Assembly: GCF_947492815.1 (NCBI RefSeq)
Contig: NZ_CANLOB010000013.1
Location: forward strand, 62,001 to 126,000
Length of the DNA: 64,000 nt
Direction: 5' to 3'
Origin: an uncultured Dokdonia sp.
GTDB lineage: Bacteria > Bacteroidota > Bacteroidia > Flavobacteriales > Flavobacteriaceae
This document shows positions 43,801-52,447 of this stretch, piece after piece. The notes beneath the pieces were generated by a model. That model did no database searches. It was not told the origin of the DNA and saw only the letters and a list, made by a program, of their open reading frames with translations. Position numbers and translations under genes: made by a program. Each line of letters opens with the position of its first letter. Within the stretch, counting starts at the first letter, position 1.

Positions 43801-44730
43801 TTAATCTAATAATTGATGTACACCTTTTTCTAATGAATATAGCGTCGTAATTTCTTCTTGTGACAAGTGTTTATTATAAATAGAAAGCTCATCCATTAAT
43901 CCAATATAGCCAAGTCCAAGGTAGATATTAGATTTCTCTAGTTCCCATGTAAAAGGATCTTTGATGTCTTTTCTAATTCCTTTAAGTTCTCCATTCATAT
44001 AAAGTGCTGCTTTGCCTTGATCTGTATTTAACGCTGTATAATTTATAAGGATGTGTGTCCACGTTCCTTTTGCAAAGGGAGGATTTGAAACTCCTTTTAA
44101 TTGTTCAATAAAAATTGGGTTTTCATTATCAGGACCTTTTGGTTCTGGGTTCCAACTATTTCTATCTCCTATGACACCTAATCGGAAATCTCTAGGATTT
44201 TCTTTGGTAAAATCTACCCAAATGGCGGCATCATTATAACTTACATCTGTAATTTGAATAGGATCGCAATAGCCAGGATCTAAATCGGTAGCAGGATCAA
44301 GACTTAACCAAAATGATATGGCTCCTTCCCAATTTTCTGTATTATATGCAATATTATTTTTACTAGGGTAGTAAATGTACCCTTCACTATCTTCTGCATA
44401 TATTAACCCGTCTCCAAAACGTCCTGTACCTTCAGCAATACGAACGCCTTGTTTATGGAGTCCTACCTGTGCAGAATCTCTTGCTTTTCTATTGGGCACA
44501 GAATATAATTGCGCATCTCCTAATGCAAAATCGGCATTGATGCCATTGTCAAAAGATGCATATAGTGTTAATGCATTTTTTAAGGATGCGTTTACTGGAT
44601 TTACTTTCGTTTCCTCTGGTGTTATGGTTTCTTTTTTTGCAGTATCATTTTTGCAAGAAACACTTATTATTAATAGGACTGTAGCTCCTAAAAATAATGT
44701 GTAAGGAATTTTAAAGTGGTTAAAAATCAT
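43801..44730 (-). CDS. LamG/concanavalin A-like domain lipoprotein
   Basis: A 309-residue lipoprotein (LLIISVSC, Cys26). The rest forms a LamG-like jelly roll: LTLYASFDNGINADFALGD near the start, NWEGAISFWLSLDP, GTWTHILINYTAL and ALYMNGELKGIRKD, ending in YIGLMDELSIYNKHLSQEEI. Such domains bind carbohydrate or protein ligands. It precedes the acylase gene on the same strand with one palindrome copy between, so it may be part of the same transcript. Confidence 0.88.
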   Translation of the reverse strand: MIFNHFKIPYTLFLGATVLLIISVSCKNDTAKKETITPEETKVNPVNASLKNALTLYASFDNGINADFALGDAQLYSVPNRKARDSAQVGLHKQGVRIAEGTGRFGDGLIYAEDSEGYIYYPSKNNIAYNTENWEGAISFWLSLDPATDLDPGYCDPIQITDVSYNDAAIWVDFTKENPRDFRLGVIGDRNSWNPEPKGPDNENPIFIEQLKGVSNPPFAKGTWTHILINYTALNTDQGKAALYMNGELKGIRKDIKDPFTWELEKSNIYLGLGYIGLMDELSIYNKHLSQEEITTLYSLEKGVHQLLD

Positions 44731-44799
44731 AGCGGTTGTTTTATAGGTGTAATTTTTGATTTAAATGTACGAAAACAAAAGCTATAATGATGTATTGTT

Positions 44800-45420
44800 T
44801 TAATCGATAAGCGGTGCTAGATTGATATAGCTATAATTTACAATTCCAATGTGTTTATACTTATCATCACCATCTTTGAGAGTTCCCCAGCCAAAATTAC
44901 GTTCTATCACATCATCTTTATATTGATACATGATGTCTTGTGAGAGTAATAAATATTCATCTTGTGAGATGTCGTTTTTAAGTAAACGATGTGCTATAAT
45001 AACATCTTCTCCAAGAAGTTTGATGTTTTTACCAATCTGAACAGAACCAATTTCATTTCCATAATGTAAAACAATTTTAAGTCCTAGGGTAGCTGGTATC
45101 TTGTTTACTTGTTCATGATCTTTATATACTACTTTTAGGCGTTTCATTTCTGTATAAAAGGCAATATAAAAAGCTCGGCATTGATGTATTAAGTCTTTAA
45201 AAGTGGGAAGTTTACCAGTTTTATAAAAGAAAATAGCATCTCCTTCTATTTCAGAAACTTTTAAATCTATAGTATTAGCATAAATGATTTTGTTTAATAG
45301 TGATGGGATCACTGCAGCACTTAATTCAAAGTCGGTGTCACTCATAAATTTGGTAAATCCACTTATATCTGGGATACATAATAATGTGGGAGAAGCTTGA
45401 ATTTGGCTGTCTTTATTCAT
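44800..45420 (-). CDS. DUF2652 protein, nucleotide-cyclase-like fold
   Basis: A 206-residue cytosolic protein. CIPDISGFTKFMSDTDFE and EIEGDAIFFYKTGK match the start and the metal-binding region of class III adenylate/guanylate cyclases. The rest of the catalytic set (Lys and Asp that select the base, transition-state Arg/Asn) is not clearly present, so it may be a non-catalytic relative. It follows the DUF3124 gene by 6 bp, and the two are probably one transcript. Confidence 0.82.
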   Translation of the reverse strand: MNKDSQIQASPTLLCIPDISGFTKFMSDTDFELSAAVIPSLLNKIIYANTIDLKVSEIEGDAIFFYKTGKLPTFKDLIHQCRAFYIAFYTEMKRLKVVYKDHEQVNKIPATLGLKIVLHYGNEIGSVQIGKNIKLLGEDVIIAHRLLKNDISQDEYLLLSQDIMYQYKDDVIERNFGWGTLKDGDDKYKHIGIVNYSYINLAPLID

Positions 45421-45426
45421 CGTATT

Positions 45427-45945
45427 TTATTCTATTGTTGTACCATCTGTAGTGAATGAAAAGGCATGTTGTCCAATCATTCCAATCATTACGGCCTGAA
45501 ATACAGGAGTTATTTTATTTTTTGCTCCCCAGTCTATTAAAAAGTTTGCCCCACTACCGCCTTCTGCATCTTCTTCTTCAATTACATAATCTATAGTTTC
45601 TAGGGGTTTTAAGAAAATAGGAGATTTGATGTAGTTTCTTACTAATGTTCCTTCGGTATTATAATACTCTATAGTATTGATAAATAAAGAATCCTTTTTA
45701 CTTGTATTTCGAATACTTAAGGTAGCCGTAAGGAGTATTTTAGTATTTCGATTTTTGCTATAAATATCTGAATAAATAGGCACATATACTTCAGCATTAA
45801 TAGGATAGGTTAGTGCTGCATTTTTTGCTTTTACTAGGTTTTCTTGTTGGATTTCTTTTTCAGTTATTGTATTGGGATTTTTATCTACGCAGGAGTAGAA
45901 AGTGCCTAATAAGATAAAGATCAATATGAATATTTTGTATTTCAT
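45427..45945 (-). CDS. DUF3124 lipoprotein
   Basis: A 172-residue lipoprotein (TFYSC, Cys19). The DUF3124 core is AEVYVPIYSDIYSKNRNTKI, then LLTATLSIRNTSKKDSLFI and FLIDWGAKNKITPVFQAV. The fold is an Ig-like beta-sandwich of unknown function. It is the first gene of a two-gene string with the DUF2652 protein. Confidence 0.82.
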   Translation of the reverse strand: MKYKIFILIFILLGTFYSCVDKNPNTITEKEIQQENLVKAKNAALTYPINAEVYVPIYSDIYSKNRNTKILLTATLSIRNTSKKDSLFINTIEYYNTEGTLVRNYIKSPIFLKPLETIDYVIEEEDAEGGSGANFLIDWGAKNKITPVFQAVMIGMIGQHAFSFTTDGTTIE

Positions 45946-46051
45946 AGTGAGAGTTATATTGTTATGAGTAAAGATACTTGTTAATTTGTAAATTGGTCAC
46001 GCTTATTGAACGAATTTTAATGATTAAAACCATCATTGTTTTATAAAAACG

Positions 46052-46079
46052 AAAAGAGTCAGTTCTCACTGACTCTTTT
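46052..46079 (-). terminator. Rho-independent terminator
   Basis: Perfect 12-bp stem AAAAGAGTCAGT with loop TCTC. A second hairpin (CTGCAAAATA / TATTTTGCAG, 46083-46110) overlaps the stop codon of the gene at 46100. On the minus strand the first is followed by CGTTTTTA. Confidence 0.8.
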
Positions 46080-46099
46080 TCACTGCAAAATACTAACCA

Positions 46100-46564
46100 T
46101 TATTTTGCAGTATTTAAATTTTCTATTTTTATTTTAGTGTCGTATACTTTATAAGTGCCTATATCTGTCAAGAATATTGGATTTTCAAGAGTTTTTGATG
46201 TATTAATAATAATACCATCAGGCGTATTTGTATAGTTTATATTCTTCTCAACATTTTCATCTTTAGCGTAACTTATGGTAACTTTTTTGTCGTAGAATAT
46301 ATCTTCATCGTTATCTATTAGAATCTCTTTAGTTATTATAATTGATGTTTTTTCTGGATGTTGGTTTACTTTTTCACTATCAGTTTCTTGTAACTCTAAA
46401 TTTTGAGTTTGACTTTCTATGGTTTTAATAGTGATTATTTTTTCATTGTTGTTATAATTGTATTCTTTTATTGTTGTTTCTTTTGACATATTTGTGAGTG
46501 ACTGAGCACTTACAGGTATTGTGATTAGTAAAGAAAATAGTACTGTTGTTATGATAAATTTCAT
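46100..46564 (-). CDS. Exported protein of unknown function
   Basis: A 154-residue protein with a signal peptide (to about residue 20, PVSAQS). The mature chain is rich in Glu, Lys, Asn and Thr and in repeated short strands, with no domain I recognise. It stands alone, between a terminator and the gene remnant at 46612. Confidence 0.6.
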   Translation of the reverse strand: MKFIITTVLFSLLITIPVSAQSLTNMSKETTIKEYNYNNNEKIITIKTIESQTQNLELQETDSEKVNQHPEKTSIIITKEILIDNDEDIFYDKKVTISYAKDENVEKNINYTNTPDGIIINTSKTLENPIFLTDIGTYKVYDTKIKIENLNTAK

Positions 46565-46611
46565 TAGTGTTTTTTTAGTGTTATTAATAGTTTTCTAGAG
46601 TAGATGTTTCC

Positions 46612-46770
46612 TTATTTAGTAGCATCATCTATTTCGTCTTTTACTTCTTCAACGCCTTCTTCTATGGTATCTTCTACTTTTTTGGTAGTTGTTTTTTCTC
46701 GACAACCATATGTATCCTCACAATAGTTATTTATGTAACTTATGCTTTGAGGTATTATATATGCCTTAGT
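46612..46770 (-). pseudogene. Coding remnant lacking a start codon
   Basis: On the minus strand the frame ending at TAA (46612-46614) is open for about 52 codons back to a stop at 46771, but contains no ATG, GTG or TTG. It encodes a cysteine pair in CEDTYGCREK and an acidic/lysine tail (KVEDTIEEGVEEVKDEIDD, then ATK) that looks like real protein sequence. This may be the 3' end of a gene whose start was lost, or a small gene starting at a rare codon. Confidence 0.35.
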
Positions 46771-47656
46771 TTAATTCTGCTTCTGCGTGACGCTTTGATA
46801 TAGTGAGAGTAGGGGTATTATCAAATTGAAGTGTGCGTATAGGAAATGGAATGTCTATGTTTGCTTTCGCGAAAGCTTTCTTAATTTCAATAATCGCTTT
46901 ACTTTTTGCTTTAAGTTTTTGAAGACCTGATGTGGCGTCTATCCAAAAACGTGTCATAAAGTTGATAGAGCTATCTCCAAATTCTGTATAGTAAAATTCT
47001 ACTTCCGTATTTAATGAATCTTGATTAAAGTTATTATCTATAGTGTGTTTTGTTAGGGATTCTACTAATTCTAAGTCAGAATTATAACTAATCCCACAGT
47101 GAATAGTCACACGCATTTTTGAAGTTAAAGAATAGTTTTTAAATGGGTTCTCGATGATAGATTTATTGGGAAGCACTACAATATTATTATCTGCTTCCTT
47201 CATAACAAAATAGTTTGTATTTATATCTACCACTTCACCAGTGTATCCATTTGTTTCAATCCAATTTCCGATTTTAATGTTTTTTCTAAATGAAAGTATA
47301 ATACCAGATATTGTATTAGAAAGTGTACCTTGAAGAGCAAGTCCTATTACTAATCCTGATATTCCTGCTGCAGATAATATGGTCTTTAATGTACCACTTA
47401 GATTAAGTACACTTAGCGTTAAGAAAAGACCTGTCGCAACAATTACCACAGATGAGAATCTTGCAATTAATCTTGTAATTGATGTTTGTTGTATTCGTTT
47501 GTAGATAAGTTTTAGTACGATATTATAGACAAATTTTGAAGAAAAATATGTTGCTATCATTACTAAGATTGCTAGAAATATATTTGGTGCATTTAGGATT
47601 AGGATTTCTCCCCAATTACTTACTTTATCTACTATTTGTTGTATTTTTTCTGTCAT
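46766..47656 (-). CDS. Small-conductance mechanosensitive channel (MscS family)
   Basis: 296 residues from ATG 47656 (MTEKIQQIVDKV), giving the usual MscS length; the longer frame adds 16 residues. Three transmembrane helices: about 15-45 (IFLAILVMIATYF), 65-90 and 95-125. The pore-lining helix has the glycine/alanine pattern ILSAAGISGLVIGLALQGTL, then the beta domain starts at NIKIGNWIETNGYTGEVVDI. The C-terminal IPFPIRTLQFD is the usual MscS end. It lies in the same region as MscL and a stress-type kinase. The gene carries a palindrome copy encoding AFAKA. Confidence 0.92.
   Translation of the reverse strand: MTEKIQQIVDKVSNWGEILILNAPNIFLAILVMIATYFSSKFVYNIVLKLIYKRIQQTSITRLIARFSSVVIVATGLFLTLSVLNLSGTLKTILSAAGISGLVIGLALQGTLSNTISGIILSFRKNIKIGNWIETNGYTGEVVDINTNYFVMKEADNNIVVLPNKSIIENPFKNYSLTSKMRVTIHCGISYNSDLELVESLTKHTIDNNFNQDSLNTEVEFYYTEFGDSSINFMTRFWIDATSGLQKLKAKSKAIIEIKKAFAKANIDIPFPIRTLQFDNTPTLTISKRHAEAELN
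46863..46876. repeat. Palindrome GCTTTCGCGAAAGC inside the MscS gene
   Basis: In-frame copy on the coding (minus) strand, encoding K-A-F-A-K-A-N near the C-terminus. Confidence 0.95.
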
Positions 47657-48028
47657 GTAGTTATTTATGGTTATTGTCAAAAGTATTTTGAAAGACTCAA
47701 TCATTGCTGATATTATCCTGTTTTAGGATCATACTTCAAAAGAATAAAAGTGATTGAGAAAATGGTATACGTATCAGGGAACAATGTAGAATTGCTTTGA
47801 TTTTAAAAAATTAATTAACGTATTTATTGAGAACCATTATTGTATTTGATTTATTTTAAATATATATCACATTTAAATTTTGTCAAGTGATTTAACATGC
47901 TTTAACGCTTATTGGATTCTATTAACATAAAAAAATCTTAATTCTCTTAAGAATGTTAAAAAAATACGACTACTAGTATTATACGTACTCGTAAGTACTA
48001 TTTTAGCAATCTAAATCTAACATTTCTT
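47657..48028. other. Intergenic region, divergent promoters
   Basis: 372 bp without a gene, between divergent MscS and GAF-kinase genes. Strongly AT-rich with poly-T runs. A -7-like TATTTTAG (47999-48006, one mismatch to TAnnTTTG) lies 22 bp before the kinase start. I see no small ORF or hairpin of note. Confidence 0.6.
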
Positions 48029-49228
48029 ATGATAGCCCCAAGCATACCTCATAATGAACGTAAACGTCAAAAAGCTGTTGATAGCTATGGTTTACTAGAT
48101 ACGCAAGAAGAAGAGAAATATGATAATATTACAAGTATTATATCTCAAATTTGTGATGCTCCTATTGCATTAATTACTTTATTAGACAAGGATCGAAATT
48201 TTTTAAAGTCCCATTTAGGAGTTCCTTTTAATGAATCACCTCGTGAGATTTCCTTTTGTGGTCATACTATTAATGAGGATGGTCCCATGATGATCGTAGA
48301 AGATGCAAGAAAAGACGATCGTTTTCATGATAATCCTTTGGTAAAGGATTACAATGCTATTTTTTATGCTGGCGTTTCTCTTGTGAATAAAGAAGGATAT
48401 AAACTAGGAACTCTTTGTGTATATGACCATAAGCCTAGAACTCTAAATTTAGAACAGAAAAATGTGCTACAGAGTCTTGCAAAACAAGTCGTAATGCTTT
48501 TTGAACAGCGTGTTCAAAATGATGAATTACGATTACTCAGAGATAGTCTTGAGCGTAAGAATAAGAACTTGGAAAAATTTGCGGCAGTGGTATCTCATGA
48601 CTTAAAATCTCCGGTCAATAATATTATTAGTTTAACGAATTTATTAAAAGAAGAAAATCAAGATCTTTCTGAAGATTCTCTTTTATATATTGATTATCTA
48701 CAGCAATCGTCAGCATCTTTACGTAATTATATAGATGGAGTTTTGCGTTTTTATAAAAGTGATGAAGTTGTAGGATTAGATAAAAAAAACGTTGTGCTTC
48801 CTGAGCTTATAGAAGATTGTAAGCATATAGCAGATGCAAATAATCAAGCTAGTATTCGTTTGCATACTGCTCTTGATATTGTTTTTATAAATGAAACAGC
48901 TATTAAGCAAGTCTTGATTAATTTACTGACCAATGCTATAAAATATAATGATAAGGATCACATACAGATTGACATACACTGTAAAGAAGATGAAGACTTT
49001 TATTATTGGGAAGTAGTAGATAATGGCATTGGAATTCCAGAGCAAGACCTTGTTAAAATCTTTGGCCTTTTTGAAAAGTTAGGTGTTGTAGATCGATTTG
49101 GAAATCAAGGAAATGGTATTGGTTTAGCCACTACTCAGAAGATAGTTACTAGGCTAGGGGGAAAAATTACTGTTAGTTCAACACTAGGTAAAGGCACTAC
49201 ATTTAAATTTACTGTAGAAAAAGATTAA
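48029..49228 (+). CDS. GAF-domain sensor histidine kinase
   Basis: A 399-residue cytosolic kinase with no transmembrane helix. The GAF domain (about 25-165) begins YDNITSIISQICDAPIALITLL, with NFLKSHLGVPFNESPREISFC and VYDHKPRTL. HisKA has the phosphoacceptor in FAAVVSHDLKSPVNNIISLT and the ATPase has LTNAIKYN, DNGIGIPEQD and GNGIGLATTQKIV. It has no receiver or DNA-binding domain and no response regulator next to it. Its 3' end overlaps the convergent mscL gene by 4 bp. Confidence 0.92.
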   Translation: MIAPSIPHNERKRQKAVDSYGLLDTQEEEKYDNITSIISQICDAPIALITLLDKDRNFLKSHLGVPFNESPREISFCGHTINEDGPMMIVEDARKDDRFHDNPLVKDYNAIFYAGVSLVNKEGYKLGTLCVYDHKPRTLNLEQKNVLQSLAKQVVMLFEQRVQNDELRLLRDSLERKNKNLEKFAAVVSHDLKSPVNNIISLTNLLKEENQDLSEDSLLYIDYLQQSSASLRNYIDGVLRFYKSDEVVGLDKKNVVLPELIEDCKHIADANNQASIRLHTALDIVFINETAIKQVLINLLTNAIKYNDKDHIQIDIHCKEDEDFYYWEVVDNGIGIPEQDLVKIFGLFEKLGVVDRFGNQGNGIGLATTQKIVTRLGGKITVSSTLGKGTTFKFTVEKD

Positions 49229-49683
49229 GTAGTTTCTTTCTTGTCTTTAGAGAGTAGTAACTCGTTTTGTTTTTCTAATTGATTACTAATCTTGTCTAGT
49301 AATTCAATTTCTTTAGGCGTTTTAACCTTTTCGTTTGTAGGGTCTTGTGCTTTACTTTTTAGCCTGTTCATAAACTTAACGATTACAAACACTGTAAAGC
49401 CAATAATTAGAAAATCAATACTTACTTCTAACAATTTACCATATTTAATAGCAATCTCTTCGCTTACAATGGTTCCGTTATCCAGAATAGCTTCTTTTAA
49501 AACCCATTTTTTATTCTCTACAGTGACTCCATCTGTCAAATAGGTAAGTGGTGGTAAAAAAACTTCTTTTACTAAAACATCTATCACTTTATTAAATGCA
49601 GCACCTATAATAACACCAATAGCGATGTCTATCATATTTCCTTTTACGGCAAATTCCTTAAACTCTTGAAATAGCTTTATCAC
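49225..49683 (-). CDS. mscL: Large-conductance mechanosensitive channel
   Basis: A 152-residue inner-membrane channel that opens under high tension during osmotic downshock. FKEFAVKGNMIDIAIGVIIG is the MscL N-terminal helix and TM1, with AAFNKVIDVLVKEVFLPPL following. TM2 is SIDFLIIGFTVFVIVKFMNRL, and the C-terminal cytoplasmic helix ends in lysine and glutamate. It is convergent with the GAF kinase and next to the CorA gene. Confidence 0.96.
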   Translation of the reverse strand: MIKLFQEFKEFAVKGNMIDIAIGVIIGAAFNKVIDVLVKEVFLPPLTYLTDGVTVENKKWVLKEAILDNGTIVSEEIAIKYGKLLEVSIDFLIIGFTVFVIVKFMNRLKSKAQDPTNEKVKTPKEIELLDKISNQLEKQNELLLSKDKKETT

Positions 49684-49734
49684 GATATGAGTATTGTTTA
49701 GATAATTTCAGTTCAAAAATAAGAGAATAGATAT

Positions 49735-50796
49735 TTATAACCATTTCTTCTTTCTAAAAAGAATAAGTAGTATTGTAAATATGGTAAGCATTACTCCCAA
49801 TAATACAAAATAGCCATATCTGTATTGAAGTTCTGGAATATATTCAAAATTCATCCCATAAATACCTGCCAGAAATGTTAATGGAATAAATATTACAGAA
49901 ATTAGTGTAAGTAATTGCATTACTTTATTCATTTTGAAACTTACTTCTGCAATAAATAAATCCTGTAAGCTAGTAAGCATATCTCTATATGAATCGATAC
50001 TATCAGTTATTTGTACTGTATTTTCATAAAGGTTTCTAATAAATATCTGTGTAGTATTCTTAATGACTTCACTTTCACTTTTTGAAAATTTACTAATAAC
50101 CTCTCTTAGCGGAGCAATAGATTTTCGCAATACAACAAGTTCTTTTTTTAGTTGATGTATGACTGCTTTATCAGAACTAAGCTGTTCTTCTGTAATACGA
50201 TCTTCTATCTCTTCAATAGTTTCTTCAAAACGATCTAAAGTGATATGATAATTATCAATAAGTGTGTCTAATAAAGCAAATAGGAGATAATCAGCCCCTC
50301 TTTGACGAACTCTACTCATAGTATTACTCATTCTCTTCCTTACTGATTCAAAAAGATCAGAAGGAGTTTCTTGAAAAGTAAGTAGCACATTATGTTTTAA
50401 AAATATGGCAATATGTTCTTTGGATACACTTATCGTATTCTTATCAAAAGAAAGTGCTTTTACAATAATAAAAATACCATTCTCATACTCTTCAAAACTA
50501 GGCCTTTGGAATACATCTACAATACTTTCTTGTAACAAAGGGTGTATTTTAAATAAAGAAGAAATGGAAGATATAACCTCAATATTTTGCATCCCGCGTA
50601 GATCAATCCAATCTATTAAATCGCTATCAGAATTTTTATTGATTTTAATCTCTTTCTTATTTTTGACAACACTGTCTTTGATTGAATCATTGGTGAATTG
50701 TAAATGATGAATCATAGTATCGGTTATCGCTTTATCTCCTGTATAAATAATAGCCCCAGGAGCCATACCTGTTTTGATTCTTTTATTTTTTGCCAT
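49735..50796 (-). CDS. corA: CorA family magnesium/cobalt transporter
   Basis: 353 residues from ATG 50796 (MAKNKRIKTGMAPG), the natural start; the longer frame begins with TTG. The large soluble domain has the coiled helices typical of CorA (RFEETIEEIEDRITEEQ). Two C-terminal transmembrane helices follow, and the signature YGMN lies between them in LAGIYGMNFEYIPEL. It carries Mg2+ across the inner membrane. It is divergent from the SDR gene. Confidence 0.94.
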   Translation of the reverse strand: MAKNKRIKTGMAPGAIIYTGDKAITDTMIHHLQFTNDSIKDSVVKNKKEIKINKNSDSDLIDWIDLRGMQNIEVISSISSLFKIHPLLQESIVDVFQRPSFEEYENGIFIIVKALSFDKNTISVSKEHIAIFLKHNVLLTFQETPSDLFESVRKRMSNTMSRVRQRGADYLLFALLDTLIDNYHITLDRFEETIEEIEDRITEEQLSSDKAVIHQLKKELVVLRKSIAPLREVISKFSKSESEVIKNTTQIFIRNLYENTVQITDSIDSYRDMLTSLQDLFIAEVSFKMNKVMQLLTLISVIFIPLTFLAGIYGMNFEYIPELQYRYGYFVLLGVMLTIFTILLILFRKKKWL

Positions 50797-50930
50797 GTTG
50801 TTATGGTTCAAATATGAATAGTCAATAGAATTAAAATAATAAACAAGATAGAAAATCTTATAGTTACATAGTAATATAAGATGTACATAATATGATTTGG
50901 TTGTAATAAGTTTTGTATTTTATTACTTCT

Positions 50931-52358
50931 ATGGAAAACAAAAAACGAATACTTCTTACAGGAGCCACAGGGTATATAGGTAAGCGATTACTTCCTATAC
51001 TTGTAGAGCAAGGTTATCACGTACTCTGTTGTGTAAGAGATGTAAAACGATTTTCTCCTCCACAGTCTTTAAAAAGCTCAATTACAGTGCTTAAAATAGA
51101 TCTTCTAGATAAGCAATCCTTACAACATATACCCAACGATATTGATGGTGCCTATTATCTAGTTCATTCTATGTCTAGTAGTGATAATTATAAAAAATTA
51201 GAGTTAGAATGTGCTATAAATTTTAGAACTGCTTTAGAAAAAACAAAGGTGAAGCACGTGATCTATTTAAGTGGTATTGTAAATGAAGATAACCTTTCTA
51301 AACATTTGTCATCTCGTAAAGATGTAGAAATAGAATTAGCGAAAGCTAGCTACAATTTCACAGCATTGCGCGCAGGAATTATTATTGGCTCGGGTAGCGC
51401 ATCTTTTGAAATTATACGTGATATAGTAGAAAAACTACCCATTATGATCACACCTAAATGGCTGAATACAAAATGTCAACCTATAGGAATTACAGATGTA
51501 CTTGCATTTTTATCAAAAACCTTATTTCATAAAGATACCTACAATCAAAATTTTGATATCGGAGGCTCAGATATATTATCCTATAAGGAAATGCTATTAG
51601 GGTTTGGAGAGAAACGTAATTTAAAGCGGAGTATTCTTATCATTCCAGTGATGACGCCTAGACTATCTTCTTATTGGTTGTATTTTGTAACCTCTACTTC
51701 TTATAAACTGGCTACAGCTCTTGTCAATAGTATGAAAGTGGAAGTTGTTTGTAGAGATAATAGACTAGCAGACATCTTATATATTCAACCATTATCGTAT
51801 CAAGAAGCATTAGATAAAGCATTTGTAAAAGTTAAAAGTAATCAAATTGCTTCCAGTTGGAAAGATGCACTTATCAGTGGTGGAATGAATATGAAAATAT
51901 CAGATTTTATAGAGGTACCTAGTTTTGGTTGTTTTATAGATAAACGCTCAAAATCTTACACTAATAGACAAAACACGGTTGATAAAATCTGGCGTATTGG
52001 AGGGAAAACAGGATGGTACTATGCCACTTGGTTATGGAAACTTAGAGGATATATAGATAAGATTTTTGGAGGCGTAGGACTTCGCAGAGGCAGAACCAAT
52101 GAAAGTAAACTTATAGCTGGTGATTCAGTCGATTTTTGGCGTGTTTTATATGCAAATAAAGAAGAAGGTAGATTGCTGTTATTTGCAGAAATGAAATTAC
52201 CAGGCGAAGCTTGGCTAGAGTTTAAAATAGAAAATGATCAATTAGTACAAACGGCTACGTTTAGACCTTTAGGACTCTCAGGACGACTATATTGGTTTTC
52301 AGTTTTGCCTTTTCATGGATTTATTTTTAAAGGAATGCTCGCTAAACTTACAGTATAA
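50931..52358 (+). CDS. SDR-type NAD(P)-binding protein with DUF2867 C-terminal domain
   Basis: 475 residues from ATG 50931 (MENKKRILLTGATG); the longer frame needs a TTG. The N-terminal Rossmann domain has GATGYIGKRLLP (cofactor binding) and HVIYLSGIV, then YNFTALRAGIIIGSGS. The C-terminal DUF2867 domain (about 330-470) includes DFWRVLYANKEEGRLLLFAEM, KLPGEAWLEF, and ATFRPLGLSGRLYWFSV. The fused protein may act as a redox or lipid enzyme; the substrate is unknown. It is monocistronic as far as I can tell. Confidence 0.88.
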   Translation: MENKKRILLTGATGYIGKRLLPILVEQGYHVLCCVRDVKRFSPPQSLKSSITVLKIDLLDKQSLQHIPNDIDGAYYLVHSMSSSDNYKKLELECAINFRTALEKTKVKHVIYLSGIVNEDNLSKHLSSRKDVEIELAKASYNFTALRAGIIIGSGSASFEIIRDIVEKLPIMITPKWLNTKCQPIGITDVLAFLSKTLFHKDTYNQNFDIGGSDILSYKEMLLGFGEKRNLKRSILIIPVMTPRLSSYWLYFVTSTSYKLATALVNSMKVEVVCRDNRLADILYIQPLSYQEALDKAFVKVKSNQIASSWKDALISGGMNMKISDFIEVPSFGCFIDKRSKSYTNRQNTVDKIWRIGGKTGWYYATWLWKLRGYIDKIFGGVGLRRGRTNESKLIAGDSVDFWRVLYANKEEGRLLLFAEMKLPGEAWLEFKIENDQLVQTATFRPLGLSGRLYWFSVLPFHGFIFKGMLAKLTV

Positions 52359-52447
52359 ATTTTGCCTTCAAAATGCATATGCTTATTTTCAAGCTTTCAA
52401 AGCTATGTGATCTATAAATTATCATATATCATTAGACCTAATATTAC

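Noticed and set aside
46052..46110. CRISPR-like or repeat array near paired hairpins
   Set aside because: Only two unrelated inverted repeats, each fitting a terminator; no regular spacing or repeated unit.
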